Source of the DNA: Gaiellales bacterium
GTDB lineage: Bacteria > Actinomycetota > Thermoleophilia > Gaiellales > JAICJC01
Assembly: GCA_036273515.1 (NCBI GenBank)
Contig: DASUHM010000062.1
Coordinates: forward strand, 1 to 64,000
Length of the DNA stretch: 64,000 nucleotides
Direction: 5' to 3'
Position 1 is the first letter of the stretch; every line of letters starts with the position of its first letter. The notes beneath the pieces are model-generated. The model searched no databases, had not been told where the DNA came from, and worked only from the letters and a program-made list of their open reading frames with translations. A program made the position numbers and the translations under genes. Positions 53,219-62,189 of the stretch are shown in pieces.

Positions 53219-54559
53219 ATGACAACCGCACTCGAGCTGCTTGCGGTGGCCGTCATCGTGGCCGCAAATGCCTTCTTCGTGGCGGCCGAGTACGGCCTCG
53301 TCACCGTCCGCCGGACGCGGATGCAGGAGCTCGAGGCGCAGGGCAGCCGGGGCGCCCGGCGAGTGCTGCGGCTGCTCGAGCAGCCGCCGCGCTTCATCTC
53401 GGCCATCCAGCTGGGCGTGACCCTCTCCAGCCTGGCGCTCGGCGCCATCGGCGAGCCGGTCGTCTCCAGGCTCCTCGAGCGCCCGCTCGACCTGCTCCCG
53501 GAGAGCTGGCACACGAGCGTCGCGACCACGATCTCCGTGATCGTCGCGTTCACGATCCTGAGCTACTTCCACGTCGTGATGGGCGAGATCGTGCCGAAGT
53601 CGTTCACGCTCCAGCACCCCGAGCGGGTGGCCGTGTTCGCCGCCGGGCCGATCAGCTCGTTCTACGTGATCTTCCGGCCGTTCATCTGGGTGTTGGTGCG
53701 CTCGAGCGCGGCCGTGCTGCGGTGGTTCGGGGTGAGCGCGTCGAGCGGGGTGACGCTCGTCCACTCCGAGGAGGAGCTAAAGATGCTCGTCACCGCGAGC
53801 CGCGAGAAGGGCGTGCTCGAGGAGGAGGAGCAGGAGATGCTCCACAAGGTCTTCGAGTTCGCGGACAAGGACGCCGTCGATGTGATGGTGCCGCGGCCCG
53901 ACGTGATCGCCGTCCCGGTCGACCTGCCGGTGCAGGAGGTGCTGCGGCTCGTGCTCTCGCACCCGTTCACCCGCTACCCGGTGTTCGAGGAGGAGATCGA
54001 CGACATCGTCGGCGTGCTCCACGTCCGTGACCTGTTCTCGGCGCTGCACGAGCGCGGGCTCGAGAGCACCGATCTGCGCGCGATCCTGCGCGAGGCGATC
54101 ATGGTGCCCGAGACGAAGCCGCTCGACGAGCTCCTGGCCGAGTTCCAGCGCACGTCCAACCACCTGGCGATCGTCGTCGACGAGTACGGCTCGGTGGAGG
54201 GGCTCGTGACGCTGGAGGATCTGCTCGAGGAGATCGTCGGCGAGATCGGCGACGAGTTCGACCTGCCCGACGCCGGCATCCTGCGCATCGGACGCGGCCG
54301 GGTGCGGCTGGTGGGGTCGTTCCCGATCGACGAGTTCAACGAGCGCTTCGGCAAGAGCCTGCCCGTCGACGACTACCACACGATCGGCGGCTTCGTGTTC
54401 GGCGAGCTCGGCCGGGTGCCACGGGTCGGTGACACGGTCGCCTTCGACGGCGCCTGCTTCGAGGTGAGCGCCATCGACGGCCCCCGCATCCGCGAGGTCG
54501 ACGTGACGCTGACCGCGGCGGCGCCCCAGCCGGCCCGCCCGCCGGCGCAGGGCGAGTAA
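53219..54559 (+). CDS. CNNM/CorC-family membrane protein with CBS domains
   Basis: This 446-residue protein has the N-terminal CNNM (DUF21) membrane domain with AANAFFVAAEYGLVTVRRTRM and GEIVPKSFTLQHPE, then two CBS domains (MVPRPDVIAVP to VGVLHVRDLF, and IMVPETKPLDELL to VVDEYGSVEGLVTLEDLLEEIVGEI), and a C-terminal CorC/HlyC domain. Family members export Mg2+ or other divalent cations. Older annotations call it hemolysin, which is misleading. Confidence 0.94.
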   Translation: MTTALELLAVAVIVAANAFFVAAEYGLVTVRRTRMQELEAQGSRGARRVLRLLEQPPRFISAIQLGVTLSSLALGAIGEPVVSRLLERPLDLLPESWHTSVATTISVIVAFTILSYFHVVMGEIVPKSFTLQHPERVAVFAAGPISSFYVIFRPFIWVLVRSSAAVLRWFGVSASSGVTLVHSEEELKMLVTASREKGVLEEEEQEMLHKVFEFADKDAVDVMVPRPDVIAVPVDLPVQEVLRLVLSHPFTRYPVFEEEIDDIVGVLHVRDLFSALHERGLESTDLRAILREAIMVPETKPLDELLAEFQRTSNHLAIVVDEYGSVEGLVTLEDLLEEIVGEIGDEFDLPDAGILRIGRGRVRLVGSFPIDEFNERFGKSLPVDDYHTIGGFVFGELGRVPRVGDTVAFDGACFEVSAIDGPRIREVDVTLTAAAPQPARPPAQGE

Positions 54560-54596
54560 CGGGACGCAAAGCACTCCTGACCCCGTACTCACCGAT

Positions 54597-55133
54597 GTGC
54601 GTGCCTGGACGGTGATGCTGCTCGCCCTGGCGGTAACCGCGACCGGCTGCTTCGGCTCGGCTCATCAGACGGCCCCGGCGTCGACCGCGTTGATCCCACC
54701 CCGGCCGTCGACCGCCGCTGCTTATGCCGGCACAGCCGCGACCTGCCCGAAGCCCACGACGTACACCCCGCGACTCTCACCCACCCACGGGCCGGCGGGT
54801 ACCGACGCGACCATCACCGGCACGTTGCCCCTGTACGGGGAGAACGGGGCGCTGAACGCCTCCCTGACGACCGCGCTGGTGGGGTGGTGGAACGTCGGCT
54901 TCCGCCACTGGCCCGAACTGGCGGGCGCGCGGCCCAAGGCCGTTCCGGCCCAACCGGGCCCCGCCTTCCGGATCCTGGACGTCGCGGTGCCCACGCCGAA
55001 CCCGTGCACCTACCGGCTCACGATCCACGTTCCCGAGGTCGCCGCGGGGACCTACCCGATCGACATCCTCGTTTCCGGCGGCCGCAGTACCGGCAGCCTG
55101 GCCCCGGTCAGGTTCACCGTCACCGGCCCCTGA
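54597..55133 (+). CDS. Putative lipoprotein
   Basis: This 178-residue protein from GTG 54597 has a lipoprotein signal peptide (MLLALAVTATGC lipobox near residue 18) and a Pro/Thr/Ala-rich linker. The beta-rich domain has LSPTHGPAGTDATITG (IPT/TIG-like start) and ends with strands typical of an Ig-like fold. Function is unknown; it would be anchored on the outer face of the membrane by Lgt. Confidence 0.7.
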   Translation: MRAWTVMLLALAVTATGCFGSAHQTAPASTALIPPRPSTAAAYAGTAATCPKPTTYTPRLSPTHGPAGTDATITGTLPLYGENGALNASLTTALVGWWNVGFRHWPELAGARPKAVPAQPGPAFRILDVAVPTPNPCTYRLTIHVPEVAAGTYPIDILVSGGRSTGSLAPVRFTVTGP

Positions 55134-55142
55134 GGCCCTGCG

Positions 55143-55172
55143 TGCACAAAAGGGTCTGACCCCGTTTGTTCA
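55143..55172. repeat. GGGTCTGACCCC palindrome between convergent genes
   Basis: Core AGGGTCTGACCCC with outer GCACAAAA and TTTGTTCA. It lies 10 bases after the lipoprotein stop, and its last bases supply the TGA of the convergent pterin dehydratase gene, exactly as the copy at 20072 does for the formate dehydrogenase gene. Confidence 0.85.
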
Positions 55173-55451
55173 GCCGGCCAGCTGATCGCTCTTGCCGGCC
55201 ATCTCGATGTCCTTCTCGGTGATGCCGCCCGCGCTGTGGTTCACCCAGCGCAGCGTGACGGTGTTCCACGAGATCGAGATGTCGGGGTGGTGGTCGGCCG
55301 CGTTGGCGGCGTCGGCGACGCTGTTCACGAACGCCATCGACCCGTCGAAGTCGCCGCGGTCGTACGACTTCTCGAGCGCGCCGTCGCGCACCTCCCAGCC
55401 CTGCATCCCCGCGACCTTCTCCTGAAGCTCCGATTCGTCGAGCACCGCCAT
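55170..55451 (-). CDS. 4a-Hydroxytetrahydrobiopterin dehydratase (PCD/DCoH family)
   Basis: This 93-residue enzyme has the family motif ADHHPDISISWNTVTLRWVNHSAGG, in which the two His are catalytic, and the usual N-terminal MQGWEVRDGALEKSY. It dehydrates 4a-hydroxy-tetrahydropterins. No aromatic amino-acid hydroxylase is nearby; in bacteria the family may also serve molybdopterin metabolism. A strong GGGAGG ribosome-binding site fixes ATG 55451. Confidence 0.93.
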   Translation of the reverse strand: MAVLDESELQEKVAGMQGWEVRDGALEKSYDRGDFDGSMAFVNSVADAANAADHHPDISISWNTVTLRWVNHSAGGITEKDIEMAGKSDQLAG

Positions 55452-55521
55452 GGCGTCCTCCCTGGTCCGTTTCGCCGACGCCGTGAGGGTACCCAGGGTA
55501 TGGTTCCGCATCACCTCGGAC

Positions 55522-56010
55522 GTGAAAGACCTGAACGACATCGATCGAGCGATCGTGGGCGTGCTCCAGGTCGAAGGGCGGTCGACCTTCGCCCAGATCG
55601 CGCAGCACGTGGGGCTCTCGCCCGCCGCGGTCCACGAGCGGGTGAAGAAGCTCGAGGCGCGCGGGGTCATCACCGGCTACCGGGCCGTCGTCGACCCGGA
55701 GAAGGTGGGGGCGGGCGTGAGCGCGTTCATCCTCGTCACCCAGATCGCAGGCCCCCGCGGCAGCCTCGAGGAGGCCTTCGAGGGCATGCCGTGGGTCGAG
55801 GAGTGCCACCACATCGCCGGCGAGGAGAGCCTGATGCTGAAGGTCAGGGCCGAGTCGACGCGGGCGCTCGAGCACCTGATCTGGGACATCCGCGCGCTCG
55901 AGTCGGTGGAGCGGACGAAGACCGTCGTCGTGCTGGCGACGGAGTTCGAGGGCCGCCCGGTCGCGCCGATGGCGACCGACGTCGCGCTCGACGAAGCCCA
56001 GAGCGGCTAG
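55522..56010 (+). CDS. Lrp/AsnC-family transcriptional regulator
   Basis: This 162-residue regulator has the AsnC HTH (LNDIDRAIVGVLQVEGRSTFAQIAQHVGLSPAAVHERVKKLE) and an RAM ligand-binding domain (FILVTQIAGPRG, VEECHHIAGEESLMLKVRA). Such proteins sense amino acids. GTG 55522 is chosen because the HTH normally begins about there; TATGGT at 55499-55504 could be its -10. An earlier in-frame start at 55450 would abut the divergent dehydratase start. Confidence 0.9.
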   Translation: MKDLNDIDRAIVGVLQVEGRSTFAQIAQHVGLSPAAVHERVKKLEARGVITGYRAVVDPEKVGAGVSAFILVTQIAGPRGSLEEAFEGMPWVEECHHIAGEESLMLKVRAESTRALEHLIWDIRALESVERTKTVVVLATEFEGRPVAPMATDVALDEAQSG

Positions 56011-56111
56011 ACACCCGGCGTCGGGCGCTCGGATCTCATCCTCGAGGATGAGGCGGAAGTTCGCCCCTGCGGCCGAGGCGGCAGGCGGGTGCGGCCCCTA
56101 GCCTGGGCCGC

Positions 56112-57062
56112 ATGCACACCACACATCTCACTGACGGGGACTGGGTCGTCGAGACGACCGGTCTCACCAAGCGGTTCGGCGACCGTGTCGCGGTCGACGG
56201 CGTCGACCTCCGCGTCGCCCAGGGCAGCGCGTTCGGGTTCCTTGGTCCGAACGGCGCCGGCAAGACCACGATGATCCGCATGCTGCTCGGGCTCACCCCG
56301 GCGACGGCCGGCAGCATGCGCCTGCTCGGCCGGCCCGTGCCCGACGAGCGCACGGCCGCTCTGGCACAGGTCGGCGCGATCGTCGAGGAGCCGAGCTTCC
56401 ATGGCCATCTCACCGGGAGGGAGAACCTCACCGTCGCCGCCGCCTGCCGCGCACCCGAGGCGCACGCTCGCATCGACCCGGCGCTCGACCGGATGGGCCT
56501 GCTCGACCGCGCCGACGACCGGGTGCGCACGTACTCCATGGGCATGCGCCAGCGCCTCGGCATCGCCCGCTGCCTGCTCGCCGATCCCGTGCTCCTGATC
56601 CTCGACGAGCCGACCAACGGGCTCGACCCGGCCGGGATCCTCGAGTTCCGGGCCTTCGTCCACGACTTCGTCGCCGAGGGCCGGACCGTCTTCCTGTCCT
56701 CGCACCTCCTGGACGAGGTCGAGAAGATCTGCGACTCCGTCGCCATCGTCGACCGGGGCCGCATCCGCGCGCAGGGGCCGATCGCCGCCGTGTCGGCGGG
56801 CGCGCGCCCCCGCGTCCTCATCGCGTGCGACGACAACGCGGCCGCCTCGGCGCTGCTGGCCGCCGATCCGGCGGTCGCACACGTGCAGGCGGCCGACGGC
56901 GGCCTGCACGTCGAGCTGGTCGACCGCGACGACGCCGCGGTCGCGGACCTCAACCGGCTGCTGGTGGACGCGTCGATCGCGGTGCACCGGCTCGAGCCGG
57001 CCCGAATCTCGCTCGAGGAGCGGTTCCTCGAGGTCACGACCCAGCTGGGGGTACCGACATGA
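56112..57062 (+). CDS. ABC-2 type exporter ATP-binding protein
   Basis: This 316-residue ATPase has Walker A GPNGAGKTT, signature YSMGMRQRLG, Walker B LLILDEPTNGLDP and H-loop LSSHLLDEV. The C-terminal roughly 90 residues resemble those of bacitracin/lantibiotic-type exporters. TAGCCT at 56099-56104 suggests a near-leaderless transcript. It heads an operon of ATPase, permease, kinase and regulator, the usual layout for a drug- or envelope-stress-responsive exporter. Confidence 0.94.
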   Translation: MHTTHLTDGDWVVETTGLTKRFGDRVAVDGVDLRVAQGSAFGFLGPNGAGKTTMIRMLLGLTPATAGSMRLLGRPVPDERTAALAQVGAIVEEPSFHGHLTGRENLTVAAACRAPEAHARIDPALDRMGLLDRADDRVRTYSMGMRQRLGIARCLLADPVLLILDEPTNGLDPAGILEFRAFVHDFVAEGRTVFLSSHLLDEVEKICDSVAIVDRGRIRAQGPIAAVSAGARPRVLIACDDNAAASALLAADPAVAHVQAADGGLHVELVDRDDAAVADLNRLLVDASIAVHRLEPARISLEERFLEVTTQLGVPT

Positions 57063-57820
57063 ACGTCCGGATGATCCGGGCAGAGCTGCTGCGGCTGCGC
57101 AAGCACCGCGGGCTCTTCTGGTGGTCGATCGTGCTCACGAGCGGCGCCGTCGCCGCCTTCTACGGGATCGTGCTCGGCTTCCATCTGAACGACCCGGCCC
57201 ACCACGGGCCGGCGGGAGGGGCCGAGAACCTGCAGCGAGGGCTGTGGGTGCTGACGATGGTCGGCGGGGTCGGCGCCGCGATCGTCGGCGCCACGGCCGG
57301 CACGGCGGACACGTCGAGCGGGGTCTTCCGCGACCTCGTCGTCACGGGCCGCTCCCGCATCGCCCTCTTCGTGTCGCGCACTGCCGGCGCCGTCGCCTTC
57401 TGGGTGCCGCTCGCGGTCGTCGCCTATGCGACCATGATGGTGCTCACGTTCGCGCTGGCGGCGGGCACCGCCACGCCGGGCGCGGCGGTGATCGCGAAGG
57501 ACGGCGCCTGGGCGCTCTCGGTCACGACCGTCATGCTGCTCGTCGGCCTCGGCGTCTCGGCGGCGATCGGCTCGCGCGGGATCTCCATCGGCGTCATCCT
57601 GGGCTGGCAGCTGGCCGTCTCCCAGGTGCTCGAGGAGGTGCACGTCCTGGGCGTCACCCGCGAGGCGCTGCTGACGGCGGCCGCCACCCGGCTCGAGCCG
57701 TCTTCCGGCGAGGCGTTGCTCGTCCCCATGTCAGCGGCTGCGGCGGTCGCCGCGCTGGTCGGATGGACGCTCGTGCCGCTGCTCGCCGGTGCCTGGCGCA
57801 CCCGCACCCGTGACGCATAA
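57059..57820 (+). CDS. ABC-2 type exporter permease
   Basis: This 253-residue membrane protein has about six predicted helices and starts MNVRMIRAELLRLRKHRGLFWW, a typical ABC-2 cytoplasmic start before helix 1. It is coupled to the ATPase gene by ATGA overlap. The exported substrate is unknown. Confidence 0.9.
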   Translation: MNVRMIRAELLRLRKHRGLFWWSIVLTSGAVAAFYGIVLGFHLNDPAHHGPAGGAENLQRGLWVLTMVGGVGAAIVGATAGTADTSSGVFRDLVVTGRSRIALFVSRTAGAVAFWVPLAVVAYATMMVLTFALAAGTATPGAAVIAKDGAWALSVTTVMLLVGLGVSAAIGSRGISIGVILGWQLAVSQVLEEVHVLGVTREALLTAAATRLEPSSGEALLVPMSAAAAVAALVGWTLVPLLAGAWRTRTRDA

Positions 57821-57830
57821 CCTGCTCGCG

Positions 57831-58994
57831 ATGGAGGCCCTGCCCACCCCGCCGCGGCTCCGCATCCCCACCCGCTGGCTCGATGCGGGGATCGCGGTGG
57901 GGCTGGTGCTCTTCCAGGTGGCGGCGGCCTTCACCGGCAAGGTCCTCGACCCGGCCGACCACACGCTCCCGTTCATGCTCGCGCTCGCGGCCGCCGCGTC
58001 ACTCTACTGGCGCCGGCAGCGGCCGCTGGAAGTGCTCGCGCTTGCGGCCGTGGCAGTCCTCGTGCAGGGCGTCGTCGAGGTGGGCCAGACGACCTCGGTC
58101 GTCCTGCTCGTCGCGGTCTACACAGTGTGCTCGCGCCGCCCGCGCGACACCGGCCTCGCTGCGGCGGCGGTGGCCGCCGCAGCGCTCCTGGTCGGCCCGC
58201 TCGTGCACGACACGGGCCAGATCCTGCCCACGGTCATATCCCGCGTGGGCACCGTTGCGGCCGCGACGGCAACCGGGCTCTACTTCGGCGCCCGCTGGGC
58301 CTACTTCGAGGCCCTGCGTGAGCGGGCGGAGCAGCTGGCGCGCGAGCGCACGCTTCTGGCCGGGCTCGCGGTGGACGAGGAGCGCGTCCGCATCGCACGC
58401 GAGCTGCACGACGTGGTCGCGCACCACGTCACCCTCCTGACGGTACAGGCCGGCGCGGTGCGCGAGACGCTTGACCCCGCCGATCCTGCCCGGCCCGTGC
58501 TCGACTCGATGATCGCGACCGGCCGTCAGGCGATGGATGAGATGCGGCGGATGCTGGACGTGCTGCGGACCGAGCCGAGCGCCGCAGCCGAGCGAGGGCC
58601 GCAGCCGCGGATCGAGGAGATCGCGGCGCTGGTCGAGCAGACGCGGGCGGCCGGGCTTCCCGTGCAGCTGCGGGTCGAGGGAACGGCCCGGCCGCTGCCC
58701 GCGGGGATGGAGCTCTCCGCGTACCGGATCGTGCAGGAGGCGCTCACGAACGTCGTCAAGCACGCCGGCCCGGCCAGGGCCGATGTCGTCGTCCGGTACC
58801 TGCCCGGCGCGCTCGAGCTGTGCGTCCGCGACGACGGCCGCGGTGCGCTCGCCGAGGGCGCGAACGGCGGCCACGGCCTGGTGGGCATGCGCGAGCGGGT
58901 CGCCCTCTTCGGAGGGGAGCTCCAGGCCGGCGGCCGCGCCGAGGGTGGCTACGTCCTGCGGGCGGTGCTTCCCCTCGAGGGCGGGGCCGGGTGA
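57831..58994 (+). CDS. Sensor histidine kinase (HisKA_3, NarL/DesK type)
   Basis: This 387-residue kinase has about five N-terminal membrane helices (to about residue 160) without an obvious extracytoplasmic domain, then the dimerisation helix RIARELHDVVAHHVTLL with phospho-His, and a HATPase_c domain (ALTNVVKHAG, DDGRG, GHGLVGMRERV). The short loops suggest intramembrane sensing. GTG 57810, overlapping the permease, is an alternative start. It pairs with the regulator encoded next. Confidence 0.93.
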   Translation: MEALPTPPRLRIPTRWLDAGIAVGLVLFQVAAAFTGKVLDPADHTLPFMLALAAAASLYWRRQRPLEVLALAAVAVLVQGVVEVGQTTSVVLLVAVYTVCSRRPRDTGLAAAAVAAAALLVGPLVHDTGQILPTVISRVGTVAAATATGLYFGARWAYFEALRERAEQLARERTLLAGLAVDEERVRIARELHDVVAHHVTLLTVQAGAVRETLDPADPARPVLDSMIATGRQAMDEMRRMLDVLRTEPSAAAERGPQPRIEEIAALVEQTRAAGLPVQLRVEGTARPLPAGMELSAYRIVQEALTNVVKHAGPARADVVVRYLPGALELCVRDDGRGALAEGANGGHGLVGMRERVALFGGELQAGGRAEGGYVLRAVLPLEGGAG

Positions 58995-59659
58995 CGGCGC
59001 CGCTCCGCGTCGTCATCGCCGACGACCAGGCGCTGATGCGGGCCGGCTTCCGGATGCTGCTCGAGGCCCAGGGTGACATCGAGGTGGTTGCGGAGGCCGC
59101 CGATGGAGCCGAGGCGATCGCGGCGACCGAGCGGACGGATCCCGACGTCGTCCTGATGGACATCCGCATGCCGGTCATGGACGGCGTCGAGGCGACGCGC
59201 CGGCTGCCCGGCCGCCGGGTGGTCATCCTGACGACGTTCCATCTCGACGAATACGTCGTGGACGCCCTCCGGGCCGGTGCGAGCGGGTTCCTCCTGAAGG
59301 ACGCGCCCCCCGAGGAGCTGGTCCGGGCGGTGCGTACGGCCGCCGCCGGCAACGCGCTCCTGTCTCCGGCGGTGACGCGCCGTCTGCTCGACCGGGTGGT
59401 CGCCCGTCTTCCCGAGCGTGACGCGCCCACGCCGGCGGTGCTCGAGAGGCTGACCGATCGTGAGGTCGAGGTGCTGCGCCTCGTCGCCCAGGGCCTCTCG
59501 AACGCGGAGATCGCAGAGCGGCTGGTCGTCAGCGAGGCGACCGTGAAAACCCACGTCTCCCACGTCCTCGCCAAGCTCGACCTCCGCGACCGCGTCCAGG
59601 CGGTCGTGCTGGCCTACGACGTCGGCCTCGTGCGTCCGCCCGGCGGCGCGCCTCGCTGA
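58991..59659 (+). CDS. NarL/LuxR-family response regulator
   Basis: This 222-residue regulator has a receiver with VVIADDQALMRAGF, phospho-Asp in VVLMDIRMPVMDG and Lys in FLLKDAPP, and a LuxR HTH (LTDREVEVLRLVAQGLSNAEIAERL, SEATVKTHV). Its GTG overlaps the kinase TGA. It probably controls the upstream exporter genes. After its stop, a GC-rich stretch with CCCGGGCCCGGG (about 59695-59706) could terminate transcription. Confidence 0.94.
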   Translation: MTAPLRVVIADDQALMRAGFRMLLEAQGDIEVVAEAADGAEAIAATERTDPDVVLMDIRMPVMDGVEATRRLPGRRVVILTTFHLDEYVVDALRAGASGFLLKDAPPEELVRAVRTAAAGNALLSPAVTRRLLDRVVARLPERDAPTPAVLERLTDREVEVLRLVAQGLSNAEIAERLVVSEATVKTHVSHVLAKLDLRDRVQAVVLAYDVGLVRPPGGAPR

Positions 59660-59718
59660 ACCGAAAGGGCACTCCTTCGGGTAATTGCCCGTTCCCGGGC
59701 CCGGGCGTATGCCTGAGG

Positions 59719-60573
59719 GTGACAGTGATTTCCAGCACGAAGTCCTTGAGCCGGCGACGGGCGCGCTTCGCGGCGCTGCTCGAGCGAGCCGACGACGCGC
59801 GGCTGCGCGAGGCCGCCGCCGCGGCGGCCCGCTCCGAGGCGGCCGCCCGCGACCTGGCCCTCGAGGCGGATCGCGCCTGGCCGCGGCTGAGCCAGGCCGA
59901 GCGCGACCTGCTCGGATACCACGTGCGGGCGGCCGGCGTCGGACTGGCGCTCGAGCGGGCTACGCACTCGCTGCTGCCTCCCCGCCGCGCCCGCGCGGGG
60001 ACGGCGATCGGGGAGCTGCGCCTGGCCGAGGCCGCTCCGCGGCTGGCCGAGATGCTTTCCGACCGCAACCGCTGGGCGGGCATCGCCGCGGCGAGGGCGC
60101 TCGGCCGGATCGGCTCGCCGTTCGCGGCGCAGGCGTTGCTCGAGGCGCTGGAGGAGGGCCTCGTGCCCGAGCAGCGGCTGGTCGAGGCGCTCGGCGGGGC
60201 CTGGGCGGAGGAGCCGCTCCTGCTCGCGTTTCGGGCGCCGCGCACCGTCGCGCTGCGCGTGCCGCTGGCGGACGCGCTCGGCCGTACGAGCTCGCCGGCG
60301 GCGGCGGATGTCCTCGCGGCCGCCATGCCGGCCGCGTCGGTCGACCTGCGCGTGCGGATCGTGCGCGCCCTGGCTCGGCTGGGCCGGCCCGAGCCGGTGC
60401 GCGCCGCGATGTCCGATCCGCACGGCCGGGTGCGGGCACAGGCCGCCTGGGCGCTCGGCCGGCTCGGCGACGAGCAGGCGTCCGAATTGCTCGAGGCGGC
60501 GCTCTCCGACAGCGCCCCATGGGTGCGCGCCAACTCCGCCGCCGCGCTGCGGCGCCTCGCGGCTACGCCGTGA
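59719..60573 (+). CDS. HEAT-repeat protein
   Basis: This 284-residue, Ala/Leu/Arg-rich protein is made of helical HEAT/PBS-lyase-like repeats, seen as WAGIAAARALGRIGSP, RVPLADALGRTSSP, RVRIVRALARLGRP, RVRAQAAWALGRLGDE and WVRANSAAALRRL. It should be a protein-binding scaffold; an N-terminal helix is only weakly hydrophobic. The partner is unknown. Its 3' end overlaps the convergent Mec gene by 11 bases. Confidence 0.8.
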   Translation: MTVISSTKSLSRRRARFAALLERADDARLREAAAAAARSEAAARDLALEADRAWPRLSQAERDLLGYHVRAAGVGLALERATHSLLPPRRARAGTAIGELRLAEAAPRLAEMLSDRNRWAGIAAARALGRIGSPFAAQALLEALEEGLVPEQRLVEALGGAWAEEPLLLAFRAPRTVALRVPLADALGRTSSPAAADVLAAAMPAASVDLRVRIVRALARLGRPEPVRAAMSDPHGRVRAQAAWALGRLGDEQASELLEAALSDSAPWVRANSAAALRRLAATP

Positions 60574-60955
60574 CGAGCTCCTCCTCCGTGACCTCCATGT
60601 CACGGATGCGGTAGCCGCGCACGTCGGCGTCGGGGCTCGCCAGCGACACGATCACGTACACGGCGTCCGGCCAGAACGCCTGCTCGGCGTCGGTGCGCGA
60701 CGGGAACGCCGGCGAGCTCGTGTGCGAGTGGTAGATCCCGATCAGGTCGAGCCCGGCCTCGTCGATCTCGTTCATGATCCGGATCTGGTCGCGCGACTCG
60801 ATCCGGTAGTAGTAGGGGCTCGGCTCGTCCGACTCGGCGGGGAAGAACCGCTCGACCCGGCCGTCCAGCCCGGCCAGGATCCCGCACGCCTCGTTCGGCA
60901 GGCCCGCCCGCGCGTGCGCGACGACCTCGTCGCGCACCGCCGCCGGGATCACCAC
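60563..60955 (-). CDS. mec: JAMM/MPN metalloprotease (Mec-like, cysteine release from CysO)
   Basis: This 130-residue protease has the JAMM zinc motif: Glu in NEACGIL, then GIYHSHTSSPAFPSRTD (His-x-His and Asp). In mycobacteria Mec cuts the new cysteine from the CysO C-terminus. It is the last gene of the operon, overlapping cysM by 7 bases. By inference it may also trim the residues beyond the CysO di-glycine in this organism. Confidence 0.92.
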   Translation of the reverse strand: MVIPAAVRDEVVAHARAGLPNEACGILAGLDGRVERFFPAESDEPSPYYYRIESRDQIRIMNEIDEAGLDLIGIYHSHTSSPAFPSRTDAEQAFWPDAVYVIVSLASPDADVRGYRIRDMEVTEEELVTA

Positions 60956-61905
60956 CAGACGCGCTCCTCCATCTCGCGCTCGAGCTGGTCCGAGTCCTTC
61001 GTGTAGATGCCGGCCGAGAGGTACTTCGAGCCGCCGTCGGCGAAGACGCAGACCACGTTGCCCGACTCCATCTCGCCGGCGACGCGGCGGGCGACGGCCA
61101 GGGCGGCACCGGCGGACACGCCGGCGAAGACGCCCTCGAGGGCGAGCAGCTTGCGCAGGGCCATGACGGCCTCGCCGTTCGAGACGAGCAGCTTGCGGTC
61201 GAGCTCGGCGATGTCGAGGATCGGCGGCGTGTAGCCGTCCTCCAGGCTGCGAAGGCCCATCACCGGGTCGCCCTGGAGCGGCTCGGCGGCGACGATCATG
61301 ACATCGGGGTTGGCCTCGCGCAGCCGGCGCGAGCAGCCCATCAGCGTGCCGCCCGTGCCGAGGCCGGCGACGAACGCGTCGACCTGGCCGTCCGGCACCT
61401 GCTCGAGGATCTCGACCGCGGTGCCGCAGTAGTGGGCCGCCGGGTTGGCCTCGTTCGCGTACTGGAACGGCATGAACACCGAAGGGTCGCGCTCGGCCAT
61501 CGAGCGGGCCATCGCGACCGCGCCGTTCGAGCCCAGCGGGCCCGGCGAGAACACGATCTCGGCGCCGTACATCCGCAGCAGCTCGATCCGCTCGGGTGTG
61601 GCCGACTCGGGCATGACGGCGGTGACCGGGTAGCCCTTGACGGTGCCGATCATCGCGAGCGCGATGCCGGTGTTGCCGCTGGTCGGCTCCAGGATGCGGC
61701 GGCCGGGCTCGAGCTCGCCCGTGGCCTCGGCCGTCTCGACCATCGACAGGGCCACGCGGTCCTTGATCGAGCCGGTCGGGTTCTGCTCCTCGAGCTTCGC
61801 GAAGATGCGCACGTCCGGGTTCGGCGACATCCGCGGCAGCTCGACGAGCGGTGTGTTGCCGACGGCGGTGAGAGCGGCGCTGCGGCGAGTCTCGAGACAG
61901 CTCAT
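60949..61905 (-). CDS. cysM: Cysteine synthase, CysO-dependent type
   Basis: This 318-residue pyridoxal-phosphate enzyme has the Lys in NPTGSIKDR (about residue 48), the substrate loop PTSGNTG and the phosphate loop GLGTGGTLMG. In the CysM branch the sulfur comes from thiocarboxylated CysO rather than free sulfide, using O-phosphoserine. Assignment to that branch rests on the neighbouring cysO and mec genes. ATGA overlap with cysO. Confidence 0.94.
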   Translation of the reverse strand: MSCLETRRSAALTAVGNTPLVELPRMSPNPDVRIFAKLEEQNPTGSIKDRVALSMVETAEATGELEPGRRILEPTSGNTGIALAMIGTVKGYPVTAVMPESATPERIELLRMYGAEIVFSPGPLGSNGAVAMARSMAERDPSVFMPFQYANEANPAAHYCGTAVEILEQVPDGQVDAFVAGLGTGGTLMGCSRRLREANPDVMIVAAEPLQGDPVMGLRSLEDGYTPPILDIAELDRKLLVSNGEAVMALRKLLALEGVFAGVSAGAALAVARRVAGEMESGNVVCVFADGGSKYLSAGIYTKDSDQLEREMEERVWW

Positions 61906-62189
61906 GCCGGCGCTCCGCCTCCTCCGGCCATGGCCGGCAGCACGATGACCGTCGAGTCGGGCGCGACGGCCGTGTCGAGGCCGCTGCCGAGCCGCACGTC
62001 CTCGTTGTTCACGTAGACGTTGACGAACCGGTTGAGGTCGCCGCCGTCGTCGAAGAGGTGGGTGCGGATGGCAGGGAAGCGCCCGGTGAGGTCGTCGAGG
62101 ACCTCGCGAACGGTGCCGCCCGAGGCATCCACCTCACGGGCGCCGCCGACGGCCTGGCGCAGGATGGGGGGCATGCGGACGGTGCTCAC
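61902..62189 (-). CDS. cysO: Sulfur-carrier protein CysO (MoaD/ThiS fold) with C-terminal extension
   Basis: This 95-residue beta-grasp protein has the family pattern VREVLDDLTGRFPAI, RFVNVYVNNEDVR and a C-terminal tail IVLPAMAGGGGAPA. Typical CysO ends at the di-glycine, where the thiocarboxylate forms. Here the frame continues past the first Gly-Gly with Gly-Gly-Ala-Pro-Ala before the stop, which itself overlaps the cysM start. A carrier with such a tail would need trimming. Starts at GTG 62189, overlapping the activating-enzyme stop. Confidence 0.9.
   Translation of the reverse strand: MSTVRMPPILRQAVGGAREVDASGGTVREVLDDLTGRFPAIRTHLFDDGGDLNRFVNVYVNNEDVRLGSGLDTAVAPDSTVIVLPAMAGGGGAPA

Noticed and set aside
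54572-54590. Degenerate copy of the GGGGTCAGACCCC repeat (CCTGACCCCGT)
   Set aside because: Only half of the core is present and no inverted partner or outer arm is seen, so it may be chance.
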